From NCBI GenBank assembly GCA_018894105.1, contig CM032127.1, positions 35,298,760 to 35,362,759 of the forward strand: a stretch of 64,000 nt of DNA, written 5' to 3'. This DNA is from Jacaranda mimosifolia. Its lineage: Eukaryota; Streptophyta; Magnoliopsida; Lamiales; Bignoniaceae. Positions within the stretch are counted from its first letter, which is position 1; every line of letters begins with the position of its first letter. Below the pieces are notes generated by a model that saw only the letters and a program-made list of their open reading frames with translations, was not told where the DNA came from and ran no database searches. Below, one piece after another: positions 11,716 through 24,515 of this stretch. A program made the translations under genes and the position numbers.

Positions 11716-14700
11716 ATGGCTAAGAATCCACTCAATGCGATTTTGGAAACTAATAAGCTAACTAGGCCAAACTTTCATGATTAGCTTAGAAACCTCAAAA
11801 TTATTCTTGATTCTGAAAAGAGGACTTATGTACTTACTCAAAATCCGTCGAACACCATAAGCGATGATGCCGATGATGATGCACGTGAAACATTCACGAA
11901 GTAGGTAGATAATGATCTACAAACACGACGCCTCATAATGGCTTCTATGTCCAATGAGCTCCAAAAGTCTCATGAGCACATGAAATTGGCTAATGAGATT
12001 CACTTGCACTTACAAGAATTGTATGGTGTGCAAACTAGACATGAAAGGTTCTCATTATCTAAGGAACTCTTTTGGACTAAAATGAATGAAAGCTCAAGTG
12101 TCTATGATCATGGCCTTAAGATAATCGGTCTTATTGAGAAACTTGCTCAATTGGACGTGGTTATGGACAACGAGCTCATGTGGATTTAATCCTTCAATCA
12201 TTGCCTAGCTCATTTGATCAATTCGTTATGAACTTCAACATATCAAAGAAAAAGGTGATGATTAATGAATTAGTCAATATGTTGGTGACCGCCGAGGCAA
12301 TAATGGAAAAGGACAAACCTTTAATGCTTGCTTCCTCCTCCAACTCTAAGGGCCCTAAGGGTGCTAGATAGAGAGGTAAAAGGAACAAGAGTTCTTCTTC
12401 TAAGGGAAAGCAAGCAAATTGTTTCTATTGTGGCGAGAAAGGCCATTGGAAGAGAAATTGCACGAAGTATCTTACAACCCTTGGGAAGGGTACGTACTTT
12501 ATTGAAGTGCATTTAATGACAAATTCTTCCTCATAGGTATTTGATATCGTATGTGGTTCTCACCTTTGTAATTCGTTACAGTGGATAAAAATAAGAAGGA
12601 GTCTTAATGATAGGGATATGATTCTACGCCTAGGCAATGGAGCAAAAGTTGCGAATAAAGTTGAGAGCATTATCAAGTTAGACTTAGGGACTCTTTTATT
12701 GTACTTGATCCTTGATTTTATGTACTCAATCTTGTTAAAAACATTATTTATATTCCCATTTTAGATAATGAAGTATTTGATTTTTCTATATCTAATGGGA
12801 ATTTGAAGACATTAAAGAATGGTTTTTTAATTGCTCAAGGTACATTAAATAATGTATTATACATTTGGATTCTAAACCAACATTGATGCACATTCAACAA
12901 AGTAAAAGAAAATTAGATATCCAAGAACATGCCATGTTATGGCATGCAGGACTTGGATATATTTCCAAAAATATGATGAATAAGTTAGAAGACCTCAAAG
13001 CACTAAACATTAGTAGCATAGAGGATCTTCCTACTTGTGAATCTTATTTAAAGAGAAAAATGACCAGCGCTCCATTTGTAGGACAAATAAAGTGAACCAC
13101 AAGTCCTCTAGATTTGATCCATACAGATGTTTGTGGACCATTAAAAGTTAGTGCTAGAGGTGGCTTTTATACTTTATTATCTTCATTGATGATCATACTT
13201 AGTTCGGACATGTGTATCTTATAAAGTATAAGTCCAAAACTTTTGAAAAGTCCAAAGAGTGTAGGAATGAAGTAGAAAAGCAATTAGGACTAAGTATTAA
13301 AGCTCTTTGATTGGATGATAAGGAGAATGCTTAAGTACTGAATTCTTGGATTATCTAAAGGAGAATGGGATTCTCTCTCAATAGACTCCACCTAGCACAC
13401 CCCAACAGAATAGAATAGCAGAGAGGAGAAACCGTACCTTGTTGGACATGGTACATTCCATGATAAGTTTTACTAATGTGCGTATATCCTTTTAGGGATA
13501 TACCTTAGAAATGGCAGCGAGGCTACTAAATGTAGTACCCTCAAATTTAGTGCCAAAAAAATCGCATGAGATGTAGTATGGCAAAGCATCTTCTTGCTCT
13601 TTTCTAAGAGTTTGGGGGTCTCCCGCTTACATCAAGAGATTAGTGGAGGACAAGTTAGATGCTAGATCCACCTTGTACAAGTTTGTGGGATACCCAATAG
13701 AGTCTTTAGGTTATTATTTTTATGATCTCTCATAACAAAAGGTGTTTATTTCAAGGAACGCCACCTTTTTAGAAAAAAAATTCTATTAGATAGAAATTGC
13801 ATTGTTGTTGAACTTGATGAAGTTCAGCATGATCAAAACATCCCATAGGCGGTAGAAACAAGTGAGCATCAAAATCCTAACACACAACTTCTGAAAAGGT
13901 TGGACCGGATCAAGAAGTAACTCGAAAGGTTCGGATTCCTTTGTGAGACGGGCCAATTGGATAGTGATCTGAAGACTTATGAGGAAGCTATATTGGACAT
14001 AAATTTTGGACATTGGCTAGACGCCATGAAATCTGAAATGGACTCCATATACTCCAGCAAAGTATGGACTTTGGTAGATTCACCGGAGTGTATCATACCC
14101 GTAGATTGGAAGTGGATCTATAAGCGAAAGCTAAGAGTCGATGGAGAGGTTATGATCTTTAAAGTGCGACTAATGGAAAAAGGTTACACTTAAAGACCCA
14201 ATATTGATTTCGAGGAAAGCTTTTCAACGGTTAATAATCTTAAGTCCATTCGAATTCTACTTAGTTGTATATTCTGACTATGACATATGGCAAATGGTTG
14301 TGAAAACCACTTTCTTCAATGGAAACATTGTAGAAGAAATTTATATGGAACAACCACAAGGTTTTACATCCTAAGGGAGTAAGCAAAAAGTTACAAACTC
14401 GAAAGGTCTATTTATGGACTTAAACAGGCATCCCGAAGTTGGAACATACATTTTGATAAAATGGTCAAATCATTTAGCTTTGTAAAAAATGTGTATGAAC
14501 TTTGTGCATACAAAAAGACTAGTGGGAGTAGTATACAGTTTATTGTTCTTTATGTCGATGATATTCTTCTCATTGAGAATGAGAGAGAAATGTTGGAATG
14601 CACTAAAGCATGGTTATCTACACAATTCTCCATAAAGGATTTGGGAGAAGCATCCTTTGTACTAGGAATACGAATATATAGAGATGAATCGAAGAGGATG

Positions 14701-15530
14701 TTGCGGCTTTCCCAGACACTATACATTAACAACATACTAAAGAGGTTTAGTATAGAGGAATCTAAGAAGGGATACTGAAGAGGTTTAGTATAGTTTTCGT
14801 CTCTTAATGTCTATGGCCCCTAAGACTGACGATGAGAGAGAAAGAATATCCCATGTACCTTACGCATCCGCCATAGGTAGCATAATATATGCCGTTCAAT
14901 GTACAAGGTTGGATATAGCACACACTCTAAGTGGTATCAGTCGCTTTCAATCTGACTCTAGTGAATGTCACTGGAAAGCCGTAAAAGCAATCTTAAGTAC
15001 TTGAGAAGAACTAAGAATTTATTTTTAGTATACGTCAATGAAGAATTGAAACTCGGGAGGTTTTCAAATTCTAGTTTCCAATCTGATGTAGATAACCCAA
15101 AATGAACTTTGGGATTTATATTTTGCCTCAATGTTAGCATGATGAGTTGGAAAAGTTCCAAACAAGACACCACAATCGATTTTACCTCGAAAGCGAAATA
15201 TATTGCGGCTTCAAAAGTTGCAAAGAAAGGTGTTTAGATGAAAATTTTCATCAAAGAGTTGGATGTGGTGCCTAGCATTGTTGAGTCTGTAGTTGTCTTC
15301 TGTGACAACAACAGAGCAGTTGCACAAGCAAAAGAGCCAAGATCTTATCAATGATCTAAGCACATTTTGAGTCGTTATCATTTGATTTGTGAGATCATTG
15401 ATAGAGGTGATATTCAAGTGGAGAAGGCGGCCTCAAAAGAGAATATAGCAGATCTACTGACTAAACCCCTAACGCAAAAGGTCTTGAAGGACATATTGAG
15501 AAGATGAGTCTTAAGACTATGGGGAATTAG
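11716..15530 (+). pseudogene. gag-pol of Ty1-copia element D, degenerate
   Basis: Forward gag-pol relic starting with MAKNPLN at 11716. Gag continues with ILDSEKRTYVL and, at 11938-12189, LQELYGVQTRHERF. An intact zinc knuckle CFYCGEKGHWKRNC lies at about 12419-12460 but in a frame shifted from the Gag before it. The protease box is decayed (FDIVCGSHLCN; Asp-Thr-Gly became Asp-Ile-Val). The pre-integrase segment (12865-13095) has LWHAGLGYIS. RT appears as 13957-14193 (KWIYKRKL) and 14461-14778, which keeps the YVDD box (LYVDDILL, about 14545-14570) and KDLGEASFVLGI. RNase H follows to the stop at 15528. At least ten frame breaks separate these pieces. Confidence 0.9.
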
Positions 15531-15550
15531 CTTTAGGGCAAGTGAGAGAT
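15531..15550 (+). promoter_or_regulatory. Polypurine tract of element D
   Basis: The purine-rich run ttagggcaagtgagagat directly precedes the LTR start TGTTGGAATA. It is the expected plus-strand priming site. The same tract in reverse follows the LTRs at 6193 and 32381. Confidence 0.7.
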
Positions 15551-17758
15551 TGTTGGAATAATGCCCCTCAGCCAATTAGATTGGCAAGTAAACTATTTCA
15601 CTTGTAATACAATCTTGATTGAATGATATTCATTTTAAATAGCAATCTTTATCTTATGCTTATTTTACTTCACTAGCATTTGGTTGAAGCCCCCAAATCA
15701 CACATAACTACTAGATTTGGTTGTACTTTGGGAGATGATCATGATATAAGTCTCACATAGCCAAGATTTTAAATATTCTAAGTCATAATCTTATGAGATA
15801 GGGCATCTAAGATTCGAATAGACTTGCACTAACGATGCATAAACTCAAGGAGTTGTATATTGCCCTATTTCATAAGCAATCTATGCTAGACATGGGTGCA
15901 TATTAGTGGGTGTTTATTGGAGAACAAGTTCACTGAAGGACTGCCCAAAGAATCCACTAGATAGCCAAAGTCGCAAGTCGGTAGTGGCAAGCTCCATCTT
16001 ACGCTAGGGCGTATAATTAGTCCTTTGACCTGAGGATCCATGGTAACTTTGTGTTTAGGTCCTTATACCTTAGATCTTCCTTGAACACTTAGCGGGTCTT
16101 CTGGGTTGAGATTAGGTATGACCTACTTAGACATGAAGGTATGTGAAATCCAAGATGCGATCCCTCTCCTCGTCATTGTGAAGGGTGAGTATATCTCCTA
16201 CGTATTCTATATTGATCAATTTCAGGAAATCTTTGGCCAAGGTGGTATGACAATTTGAAAATGAGTTTCCAAAGACAATGTCATAAAGAGGAATCGAACA
16301 TTGGGAATAGAACTATAGTTATTGAGACTATTAGAAAGCCAGCAAATATCTTGTCCTAGACCTCTTTTGGGAGATAAGAGACAGAAGGACCGTATTTGCA
16401 TAGTAAGTGCAGAGCTAGAATGGTTCACCAGGATCATATTCATTTTGACCAATTAGTTGCGCTCCATGTGCTTGAGGCTAGACATTGACCATGGACTATT
16501 AGGTACTCTTCAATTAATAGAGATTAATTAAAAGAGTTATTAGTTTAAAGGAGTTTAAATTAATGCAAATATTTCAATATTTAGGATATCATAAAAGTTG
16601 TGAGCCCATGTCCAATAAATGGGAGAACCTAATGGGTCATACACGAAAGCTTAAGGAAAGTTCTATTTGATGGGAAGAATTTTATAAGGAGTTAGAAAAT
16701 TCACCTTGACCATTTTTGTAGAGAAAATCGATTGGCTAATTTCTTAGTCATTTTGGCTTGATTAATTTAATTATTAAATTGATCAAAAGAATTTAAGAAG
16801 TCGAATTAGTTAATTCAATTGATGCTATATGACTACTAATTAGTGAAGTCAACTTAAACAGTTAAGTTGACACTTTCTAGCTTAAAGAGTTAAGTTACAT
16901 GACTTAAAGTCAAGTTAATTAATTAAATTAAAGAGTTAATTTATTAATGCGATGATTTTATTTTGGAGAAAAATTCAAATGAAGGAGTTCATTTGAGGTT
17001 AATTTGGAATTAATTTGAAAGACATTTCATGAGATGAAATGTAGAGTCAAATTAAATTCAAATGCAAGTGAAATTCACATTTCACATGCAAGTAGATTGC
17101 CAAGTTGGCAAACCACCTAAAGGAGGGTTTGATGCCACCATCCACTCTATAAATAGAGAGGAGGCGGCTGGCTACTAAGATTAGCAAGCAAGTTGCTAGA
17201 GTTCATTTTTTCCTCCAAAAAGTGTGATTCACTCATGTGTTGAAGTTTCACATAATCCTCACCATTCTCTCCATATTTTTGGTCCTCCCACTCTTCTTGT
17301 TCCTCTAGTTATCTAATTGATTGGAGGTTTGTTGGAGCTCTCCTTGGGTGTGTGGATCATAAAATTAGAGGCTTCACATTTGGGGAGCTTTGCTTTTCAA
17401 GATCCACTGTTGTGCAGTAACTTTAGAGTATGATTTGGAGGCCTTTCCATGCTTAGATTTGCCTAAAATGTTAACTGAAGATCCTCAAGTGCGTTGAGTA
17501 GATCTCTGCAAATTTTCAGCTTATTTGGAGTTGATTTGCTTGGTCAATTGTTGGCGTTTCTCTACTATGTGCGGATTGATATTTTTGAAGAGTTCATTGT
17601 TGTCATCCATATCTTCCTTGGATTAAGCGTTCAAGGTTAGTTTTATGCCATTAAATACATTTTAATTGCATGATTAAATCCTTGGATTTGGAGTAAACAG
17701 GTTTTATTTAGCTTATTTTTGGTTTTATAATTGGATCCTTGGGCTACTCCTTACTTCA
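15551..17758 (+). mobile_element. 3' LTR of copia element D
   Basis: A 2,208-bp LTR from TGTTGGAATAATGCC to ...ggctactccttacttca. It is preceded by RNase H and a polypurine tract, which makes it the 3' LTR. The five bases after it are gtttt. It contains the AT-palindrome stretch (about 16740-16960) and a promoter-like TATA motif at 17148. Confidence 0.88.
17148..17155 (+). promoter_or_regulatory. LTR TATA box
   Basis: ctcTATAAATAgagag sits about 600 bp before the LTR end, the expected place for the U3/R promoter. The element B LTR has tatata at 34739-34744 in the same context, just before the ggctggc/ggccggcc block. Confidence 0.55.
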
Positions 17759-18070
17759 GTTTTCTCCCATTAATTGGGCACTATGGGCTTGTGACTAGAT
17801 ATCAACCATGAAGATAGGGTAATTTTGAATTAATAGGGATTAATCAAGAGTGATCAATTAAATGAGTTTAATTGATCAAAATAATAATTTTATTATTCGC
17901 AATTAAATCACAAGGAGTTGTGAGCCCATTTTCTATCAAAAATAGGGTGCCCAACATTAACTAACTAGTTTAAAGGGTCGGAGAGCCCAAAAGATGAGTT
18001 AAGCCCATGAAGATGGAAAGCAAAACCCTAATGGGTTTAAACTCATCAAGACGAAGATTTATAAATACCA
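17759..18070 (+). mobile_element. Divergent copia-family LTR, internal part
   Basis: From attgggcactatgggcttg and atatcaaccatgaagatagggtaa this follows family LTR positions from about 860 on (compare 34030-34090) but is much more diverged than the adjacent LTR. It is probably the same old LTR as 3447-4014, split by elements A and D. Similarity fades after ttgtgagccca near 17930. Confidence 0.55.
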
Positions 18071-18415
18071 AGTCCCAAAAAGAACTTTGAGGGAAAAATC
18101 ATTAGCAAAAATTCTCAAAATGAAACAAAATTCGAGAAGAAAAGATCTCTCTACATGGGTTCCAAAAAATATGAACCAACACTACTATCTTTCGAAAAGG
18201 AGCCTAACTTCGTTTTTGAGCAACAGCACCCATCAAAACTGAAAACTATAAATACTGAGTCCCAAAGAGAACTTGATCTAAAAATTATTTGCAAAAAATC
18301 ACAAACTTTAAAAATATTTGAGAAGAACATATCTCTTTGCCCACGTTCTAGAGAAAATGAATCAATACGCTACTTTCTTCCGGAAAGGACCTTCCTCTAC
18401 TTCCAAGCAGCATTA
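18058..18415 (+). repeat. 185-bp degenerate tandem duplication
   Basis: The block starting tataaataccaagtccc at 18058 recurs from about 18245 as tataaatactgagtccc. Both copies continue with agaactt, gagaagaa..atctct and ctttc..aaaggac/agg. Each begins with a TATA-like motif. It may be a duplicated promoter or enhancer of the old LTR. A 91-codon frame at 18155-18430 spans both copies and shows no family resemblance. Confidence 0.6.
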
Positions 18416-18429
18416 ATGTTGTATCTATG

Positions 18430-19590
18430 ACTTCCTTGAATAACTCTTGATGCATGATTTCATGAAAATAAGTTATTTACCTATATGTATTTTAATTTCA
18501 GTAAGTATGTTGAACATTTTTGAATTTCAAAGGTTGCATTATTAGATTTGAGAAGTGTCACTTCAAATGGAGTTTCATGAACTTTGAACGTAAGAAAATA
18601 TATTTTAATTTCTATAATGAGCACATCGTTATATTTTGTGAAATTGTGAAAGACTGTCTTGAAAGTCAATCATGTGTGTTTCTGGTTACATTTCATGTTG
18701 TTTCAATTTATATTTGTCAAATGTATGTGAAAATAAAATGTGTTGTTGGGAAATTATACTATAGGTCTGTCATCTTTGGAGAAGTCTTGGGGAAGTTGGG
18801 CCAGAAGCTAGATTCAAAAGACAATTCCGTGGTATCGATTTGATGGTGTCTGCTATCCCAACTATTATTACCCTCCTAAAAATTCTGTCTCATAGGTAGT
18901 TCAAGGTTAACAATGTGTAAGTTGGACGAATAACTGGTCATGTAATTCTTTCGATATTGGAAGTGATAAAATCAGAGACCTTTCAACAGCTTTATGCGGA
19001 AATCATTTATGTGTTCTAATATTTGAGATTTAAGATTTTGATATTTTAAAATAAATTAATTTATTGTTCAAAAGTCACATTCAAATATTTCTTAATGTAT
19101 TGTCTCGCTAAATCATTCCAACTTATGATATTTTATATTATTCTTTTTCTTCCTTGCCCTAAATTGAATAAACAAGGGTAGTCAAGAGTTGGATCACTTA
19201 GTACATAGCATAAAAAGTTTACTAACAAATATAAATAATTCAAGGAGGAACCTCTCAAGTTTGTGATGTAAATAAAGTTTCTTTTTTATTTTAATGTCAC
19301 TTCACACAGCTACTGAATTTGAATTATTGAACATCGTTGTTTATAGAATCTTAGATTTTTCTTTTTATTTTAGATTTTAGATAGTTCTGACTTATTTATG
19401 AATTTTTTGGAATTAATTTAAGTAGTACATTTTACCCAGAGTAGGTGCCTCACAAACAAAATGTTATAACTTTGGAATATATTAAAAGTATAAGTTATTT
19501 ATTGTTTCATTTTAATTTATAATATATTGCATTCACATTCATATATCGAGATATTTGTTACTTGTTTTCATTTTGGATATATCACATAAT
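18430..19590. other. AT-rich spacer, no gene recognised
   Basis: The longest frame is 107 codons (18520-18843, plus). It is rich in Phe, Ile and Cys with no recognisable motif, and an antisense frame overlaps it. I do not call it a gene. The right end ataat (19586-19590) is the TRIM target duplicate. Confidence 0.5.
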
Positions 19591-19949
19591 TGTTAGTATC
19601 CTACATTAGTGAAATAAATAAGTTGTAGTATTTATATATAGTTTTGGGCAATCCTTACCTCTTGAGCCAATTTTTGGGATGAGTTAGACCCAATGTTCAT
19701 TCTTTTACTTGGTATCGGAGCCACCTTCCCAGAGCCACCATTCCCGATATTGGATTACCCAATGTTGTTGGGCCACCCATTTCAAATTATTCCACGCTCC
19801 AAATGTTCATTCATGTGCGTGCTCAGGGTACGTTAGTATCCTACATCGGTGAAATAAATAAGTTGTGATTTCTATATATGATTTTGGACAATCTTCACAT
19901 CTTGAGCTAGCTTTTGGAGTGAGTTACGCCCAAGGTCCATTTTTTGACA
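19591..19949 (+). mobile_element. Complete TRIM (miniature LTR retrotransposon)
   Basis: Two direct LTRs of 119 bp each (19591-19709 and 19831-19949) share tagtatcctaca, gtgaaataaataagttgt and gagtta.gccca. After LTR1 comes a primer-binding site, TGGTATCGGAGCC (19710-19722), one base from the standard complement of plant initiator tRNA-Met. The interior is only 121 bp with no coding capacity. The element is flanked by a perfect 5-bp target duplication, ataat, at 19586-19590 and 19950-19954. LTR2 starts CG instead of TG. Such elements depend on proteins of autonomous elements. Confidence 0.92.
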
Positions 19950-19965
19950 ATAATAACACATAATA

Positions 19966-19981
19966 CATATATATATATATG
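19966..19981. repeat. Short AT microsatellite
   Basis: acatatatatatatat-type dinucleotide run next to the TRIM. Confidence 0.8.
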
Positions 19982-20190
19982 TTTGTATAGTGCATCTATA
20001 TAGTTTAAGTGGGGCACGTGGCCGAACTAGTTACTCAAAGACCGTAATTGAGAATCCAGCCATGCTCAAAACATTATTACTTAAGTTTTATAAAAATCGT
20101 TGAAAAATCATTATTTTTTTTTTTTTGGAAAAAAAGAAGAAAAGGAAATATCATAGCCCATGATCTTAGTTTTAATCCATTTACGAATTT

Positions 20191-21453
20191 AGGGCTGTCA
20201 ACATGTCAAAATTTGAATCAAATAATTCATATTTTAATTTGAATTCAATTATCAAAATTCATATATAAATTCAACTTGGTATTCTATAAGATTTTTGTTA
20301 ACCAATAAGGGTATCAATTCAGGTGAGTCGGGTGGGATTGAATTGGGTTGAGATAAAGGTATAATATAAAAATGTCAAATTCAAACCTAACGCAACCTGA
20401 TGTTAAACCTAAAAAGGTTTAACCCTAACCTGACCTAAAAGAAATTGAGTAAGGTTTGGATTGACCTGATTTTTAATCAGGTCATCCAATAAGCCAATAA
20501 ATCTAACCTAACCCGATAAACTCGACCCAGCCTGGTCTATATATTTCATTTTTTATATTTACAAACTCCAATATGCATGTTTTAAACTTACGTTAAAATT
20601 AATATTCAATTTCAAATTTCCAATCAATATCAATCAATAATTAGATTCAATTAGTATTCAAACAAACATTAAATTAATCAATTAAGCACTGACAGCATCA
20701 AATGATAAAGAACTCAAGTCACTCAGCAAGAGGCGCTATGGTTGTGTTGGGTGGCAATGATGATTATAGCAATAGCGATGATAGACAGGTACTAGTGGTG
20801 GCGGCCAAATTTTTGTTTAGAGAGAGAATAGATTATTCTTTGGCTAAGAAGTTTGGTCCGTTTGGATAATTAAATTTAAATTTGAGTATTGAACTTTTAT
20901 TTTATAACCAACAATTTTAATACACTCGATCCCACACTAAAATTTTGGAGTATAAAATAATTAGAACATTCATTTATGTTTTTATATGTTACTATAATTT
21001 TTAATATTTTTAATATATTTATTTAATTTTTATGATGAGTAAAAGAAAAAATAAAATAGAAGGAAGTTAAAAAAATAGTAAAAAATGGAGAGAGAAATGT
21101 AAGAGAAGAAAAAGAAAATTAACTTAATAATTGTGAAGTATAAAATATAATAATGAAGATATTGCAGGAAAAAAAAAACATACCAAAAAAGACTAGGTGC
21201 TTTATACATAGTATATAATATCTCAATTATTTTCAGATGGATCGGGTTGGGTTGGGTTTATTGAGTTATTGATTGTTTTTAGGTTAAGTGAGTTGACCCA
21301 AAATCAACCCAACTTTTTTTTTTTTTTTCCCTTCTGGCCAATTTCAGGTCCAACCCAATTTGACCCGAGTTGTAAATATCAAACCTAGGCTTGATTTTGT
21401 TTTTTTTTTTTTCTTTTCAAGAGGGTCATGATCGGGTTGAGCTTTGACACCCT
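20191..21453. mobile_element. Candidate non-autonomous hAT-like element
   Basis: The left end agggctgtcaacatgtcaaa (20191) and the reversed right end agggtgtcaaagctcaaccc (to 21453) resemble the AGGG.TGTCAA termini of a common plant hAT-like group. The subterminal parts are rich in gggttgggt (21245-21265) and its complement (20390-20530, 21300-21370), as is usual in that group. I see no clean 8-bp target duplication. cgaattt occurs at 20184-20190 and again at 21471-21477, outside a non-matching tail. No transposase frame. Confidence 0.4.
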
Positions 21454-22944
21454 TAAGTCAATACCTTTTTCGAATTTTATGGATATTGAAAATTCGATAA
21501 AAAAATAACCCAATTTAATTCTTTTTCCATTTTGGATTGTATAAAAATATCATACTTACAAAGTAAATCTACGTCATACTTGAATTTTTAACAATTTTTT
21601 TTTTATCATATATTGATCTAAAAGTTAAATATTTGAATACTAAACCCTATATAACATTATATTAATGTATAGACAAACTATTATATATTTATTATATTTG
21701 AATTTTTTTTCAACATTCCTCTTATTTTTTTGATTAAGGCTAATATCAATAACACAATATGGACATTAATACAGATATTAGGCCAACATAATATGTAGAG
21801 TTTATTTTTAAATCTTTGTTAGTATTATATATAAGAATATTAATTTAATAAATAGATATTAAAGTTCGAATTCAAAATTTTAATGGATCAAATTGCTTAA
21901 TTTAATATTCAATCTACTTGCCGAATTATAAATATTTATAATTAAATTTTATTCATTAAATATTTTAATCAATTAAAATTTTTAATATTTAAATTAAATT
22001 CAAATTAAAATTCGATTCATTAACAAAAATGCTACTGAATTTATAACCCACCCAAACCAAAGTTATATTTTGTAAAGGGTTCTAGATTTGCCCAGAATTG
22101 GTCGCCATCTCAATTGATTTGATGGGATTGGGACATAGTCCTGGCTATCGTACCTAGTCGGCTAGTCCCATTGGCCATTGCGAAGCACGTCACGTTTTAG
22201 TGCATGAATTTGCCACATGTGGGTCCAATACTTGGGCTGAACTCCAGCCCTTTTTGTTCGGCCTTCTTTTGTGCAAACAGACAGTTTTCAGTTTTCACCT
22301 TATTTGGTTAGAAGTAGGATTCAGATGATTGCTTTGTCCTTCATTATTGCAACATGGGTTGGGTTTGTTTTCTGGGTTCAGTTCGTTGGATCACAGGATT
22401 TCTATTTTCGGGTTGTTCAGGTCAATCTTTGTAAAATTTTACTTGACCCAATTATATCTGGGTCATAATCCGGGAGATCAACCCAGTTAAACTTAACTTT
22501 ACACCAATTATTCCTTTAGCTGTCGATCAATAACAAATCACACTAAAATAACAGAAATCCAATTACCAATTATTTTTTTAGTATTTAAATAATTTATGTA
22601 TATTCTATGTGCTTTTTAGATAACATGACATTTTTTGATATCTTTGCGCATGAATACCCTGTACTTGTGAAATAAAATAATTCTTTAGAAAATATCTAAT
22701 TGTTATCAAGAATTACTTGCCAATGCATCAAGTACACCTCCACGTAATTCAATCCCACGCGACCATTTCCACACTACTGAATATCCTGCAAGGGGTCTTA
22801 GAAATTGCCCAACGAAAATCCTTCAATAATTAAATCAAAAATCGACCAATGATCAAAACGATAGAAAAGATAAACAAATATTGTGGATATATTATAGGAA
22901 AAGGAGATTGAATCCCGATGGGAATCAATTACTTTTCTCTTAGG
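21454..22944. other. AT-rich spacer, no gene recognised
   Basis: Low-complexity AT sequence to about 22020, then a less biased stretch (22060-22500). The 65-codon frame at 22271-22468 has no recognisable domain. Nothing else supported. Confidence 0.5.
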
Positions 22945-23725
22945 TGGTGATTAGTATGCATGAATGGAAATATGGAATTAAATGGGAATGGAATGACTTT
23001 AGGAATGAAATGAACATGGAAAAGAAATTATGTCAGTATAAGTTATCATATACTTGGTGGTATGACAAAGAAAGGAGAAAGGAATGAAATCATCATTCTT
23101 CACTTGATTTAAATATCATATTTGTATTTAACAATGATTGGTAGGAACGAAATGAAAGTATTTTAAATGATTAAATTATCATTTTGTACAAAAATTATTA
23201 AAATAAAATACTTTATTGATAAATTATATATATCTCATAATTCTATGCTTTTTATGCAATTTTTAATTTTTTATTTCATTAAAGTGTATGACAAAGACAA
23301 TGATTTATTTATATTTTGGAAAGTAAAATTAATTTTTTATTTGTAAAAATAAAAGAATGCGATACTCGGTTAATTTTTCTTTTATTGGTGTTTGAAAATT
23401 ATGGGAGAAATCCTTGTAGATAAGAAAATACTACCAAGAATATATATATATATATATATACATAAGGTTTTTGTGATGGTTGAGAATTTTGTTATTAAAT
23501 ATTAGAGAGTAATTTTGTCAAATACAAAAATTAGTTCATTCCTAATAGATTATGAATAGCTAAACCTATGGAGGAGAGAATGAATGGCTAACTCATACTT
23601 TTAAAAATAATGATTCCTACGGGAATAAAAATTCTCATTATTAAATTATATCAATCATAAATTTAAGAATAAAATTAAAAATGTTCATTCCTTTCTCATT
23701 TTATTCCTACATACCAATCATACCA
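22945..23725. mobile_element. Candidate MITE with degenerate inverted ends
   Basis: The left end tggtgattagtatgcatgaatgg (22945) matches the reverse complement of the right end (23700-23725), tggtatgattggtatgtaggaata. The subterminal sequence is rich in ggaatgg/ggaatgaa on the left and cattcc/ttattcc on the right. No coding frame. No clear target duplication, so the superfamily is not assigned. Confidence 0.5.
23437..23462. repeat. AT dinucleotide microsatellite
   Basis: Run of about a dozen at repeats inside the candidate MITE. Confidence 0.85.
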
Positions 23726-24132
23726 TTATTCTTTTACTCATTCCTGAGAAGCTCAACTTTTTCTGCAGCCCATTAGAATCGGGACTCCTCATTTCAATCA
23801 TTAAGGGTCCATGTATGCCCTTTCATCCTTTGACAGTTTTATTGGGTTTTCTCTGTGGATGATTTTTTTTAAAAAATAATTTAATTCTTAAGGGCACAAG
23901 CCCGTCCTTGTTTAGGAGGAATCAATTACAGTGAAATCAGCATTTTCCTCTCTAATCAATATCCATGTTAATTACTAATATCTCTTTAGATATTGAAAAA
24001 GTTATTTTTTGTTTTTTAATCACATGGCATAAAATAAAAATTATTATAAAATAAAATATTTTAATATTAAAACTATTTTTGATGAATTACATGAGCACAT
24101 CCTGGTACTTGCATAAATAAGATTCAAATTCA

Positions 24133-24290
24133 ATGATTAACTGGCTTTAAATCCCCAAACTCAATTTCACTTTTATGTTGAGTCCCCACCCACCTTTTTT
24201 TTTAGTTTGCACTTTCTATTTCAAAATTAAACTTTGAGTCAGCTCTCCACTTGTGTGAAAAATACTAAAATGCCCATGTCTTCAATTTAG
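24133..24290 (+). repeat. Left terminal inverted repeat of MULE-1
   Basis: Aligns over about 150 bp with the reverse complement of 53600-53743. Shared phrases are caaact.a.tttcactttt, ctc(a/c)ccca.c and aaaat(g/a)ccc. Divergence is high, so the element is old. Confidence 0.55.
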
Positions 24291-24515
24291 AACCACAAAA
24301 AGTCCGACATTCTTTTCATCTTCTATATTTTCTAATATCCCTTTCACGATTTCTTATTCAATTCACGTTTTCTCTTCTTTTTTATTTTTTCATGTTTTTA
24401 ATTTAAAACCACATAAAGCCCAACATTCTTTTCATCTTCCACATTTTCTAATCCCCCTTTCACGTTTTCTTCTTCATTTCATGTTTTCTCTTCTTTTTTC
24501 CCCCTCTATTACTGA
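24281..24515 (+). repeat. 117-bp tandem duplication
   Basis: ttcaatttagaaccaca...ctttcacgatttcttattcaattcacgttttctcttcttttt is followed by a second copy from about 24398 (ttaatttaaaaccacat...cacgttttcttcttcatttcatgttttctcttcttttt). Confidence 0.75.

Noticed and set aside
4015..17758. Element A plus D as one palindromic provirus with inverted LTRs and a tgttt/gtttt duplication
   Set aside because: The flanking pieces of the old LTR are not contiguous (about 315 bp missing), as they would be after a single insertion. The T-rich 5-mers can match by chance.
18520..18843. A 107-codon plus-strand frame
   Set aside because: No motif, no splice or promoter context, and an overlapping antisense frame. 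Expected by chance in this length of AT-rich DNA.
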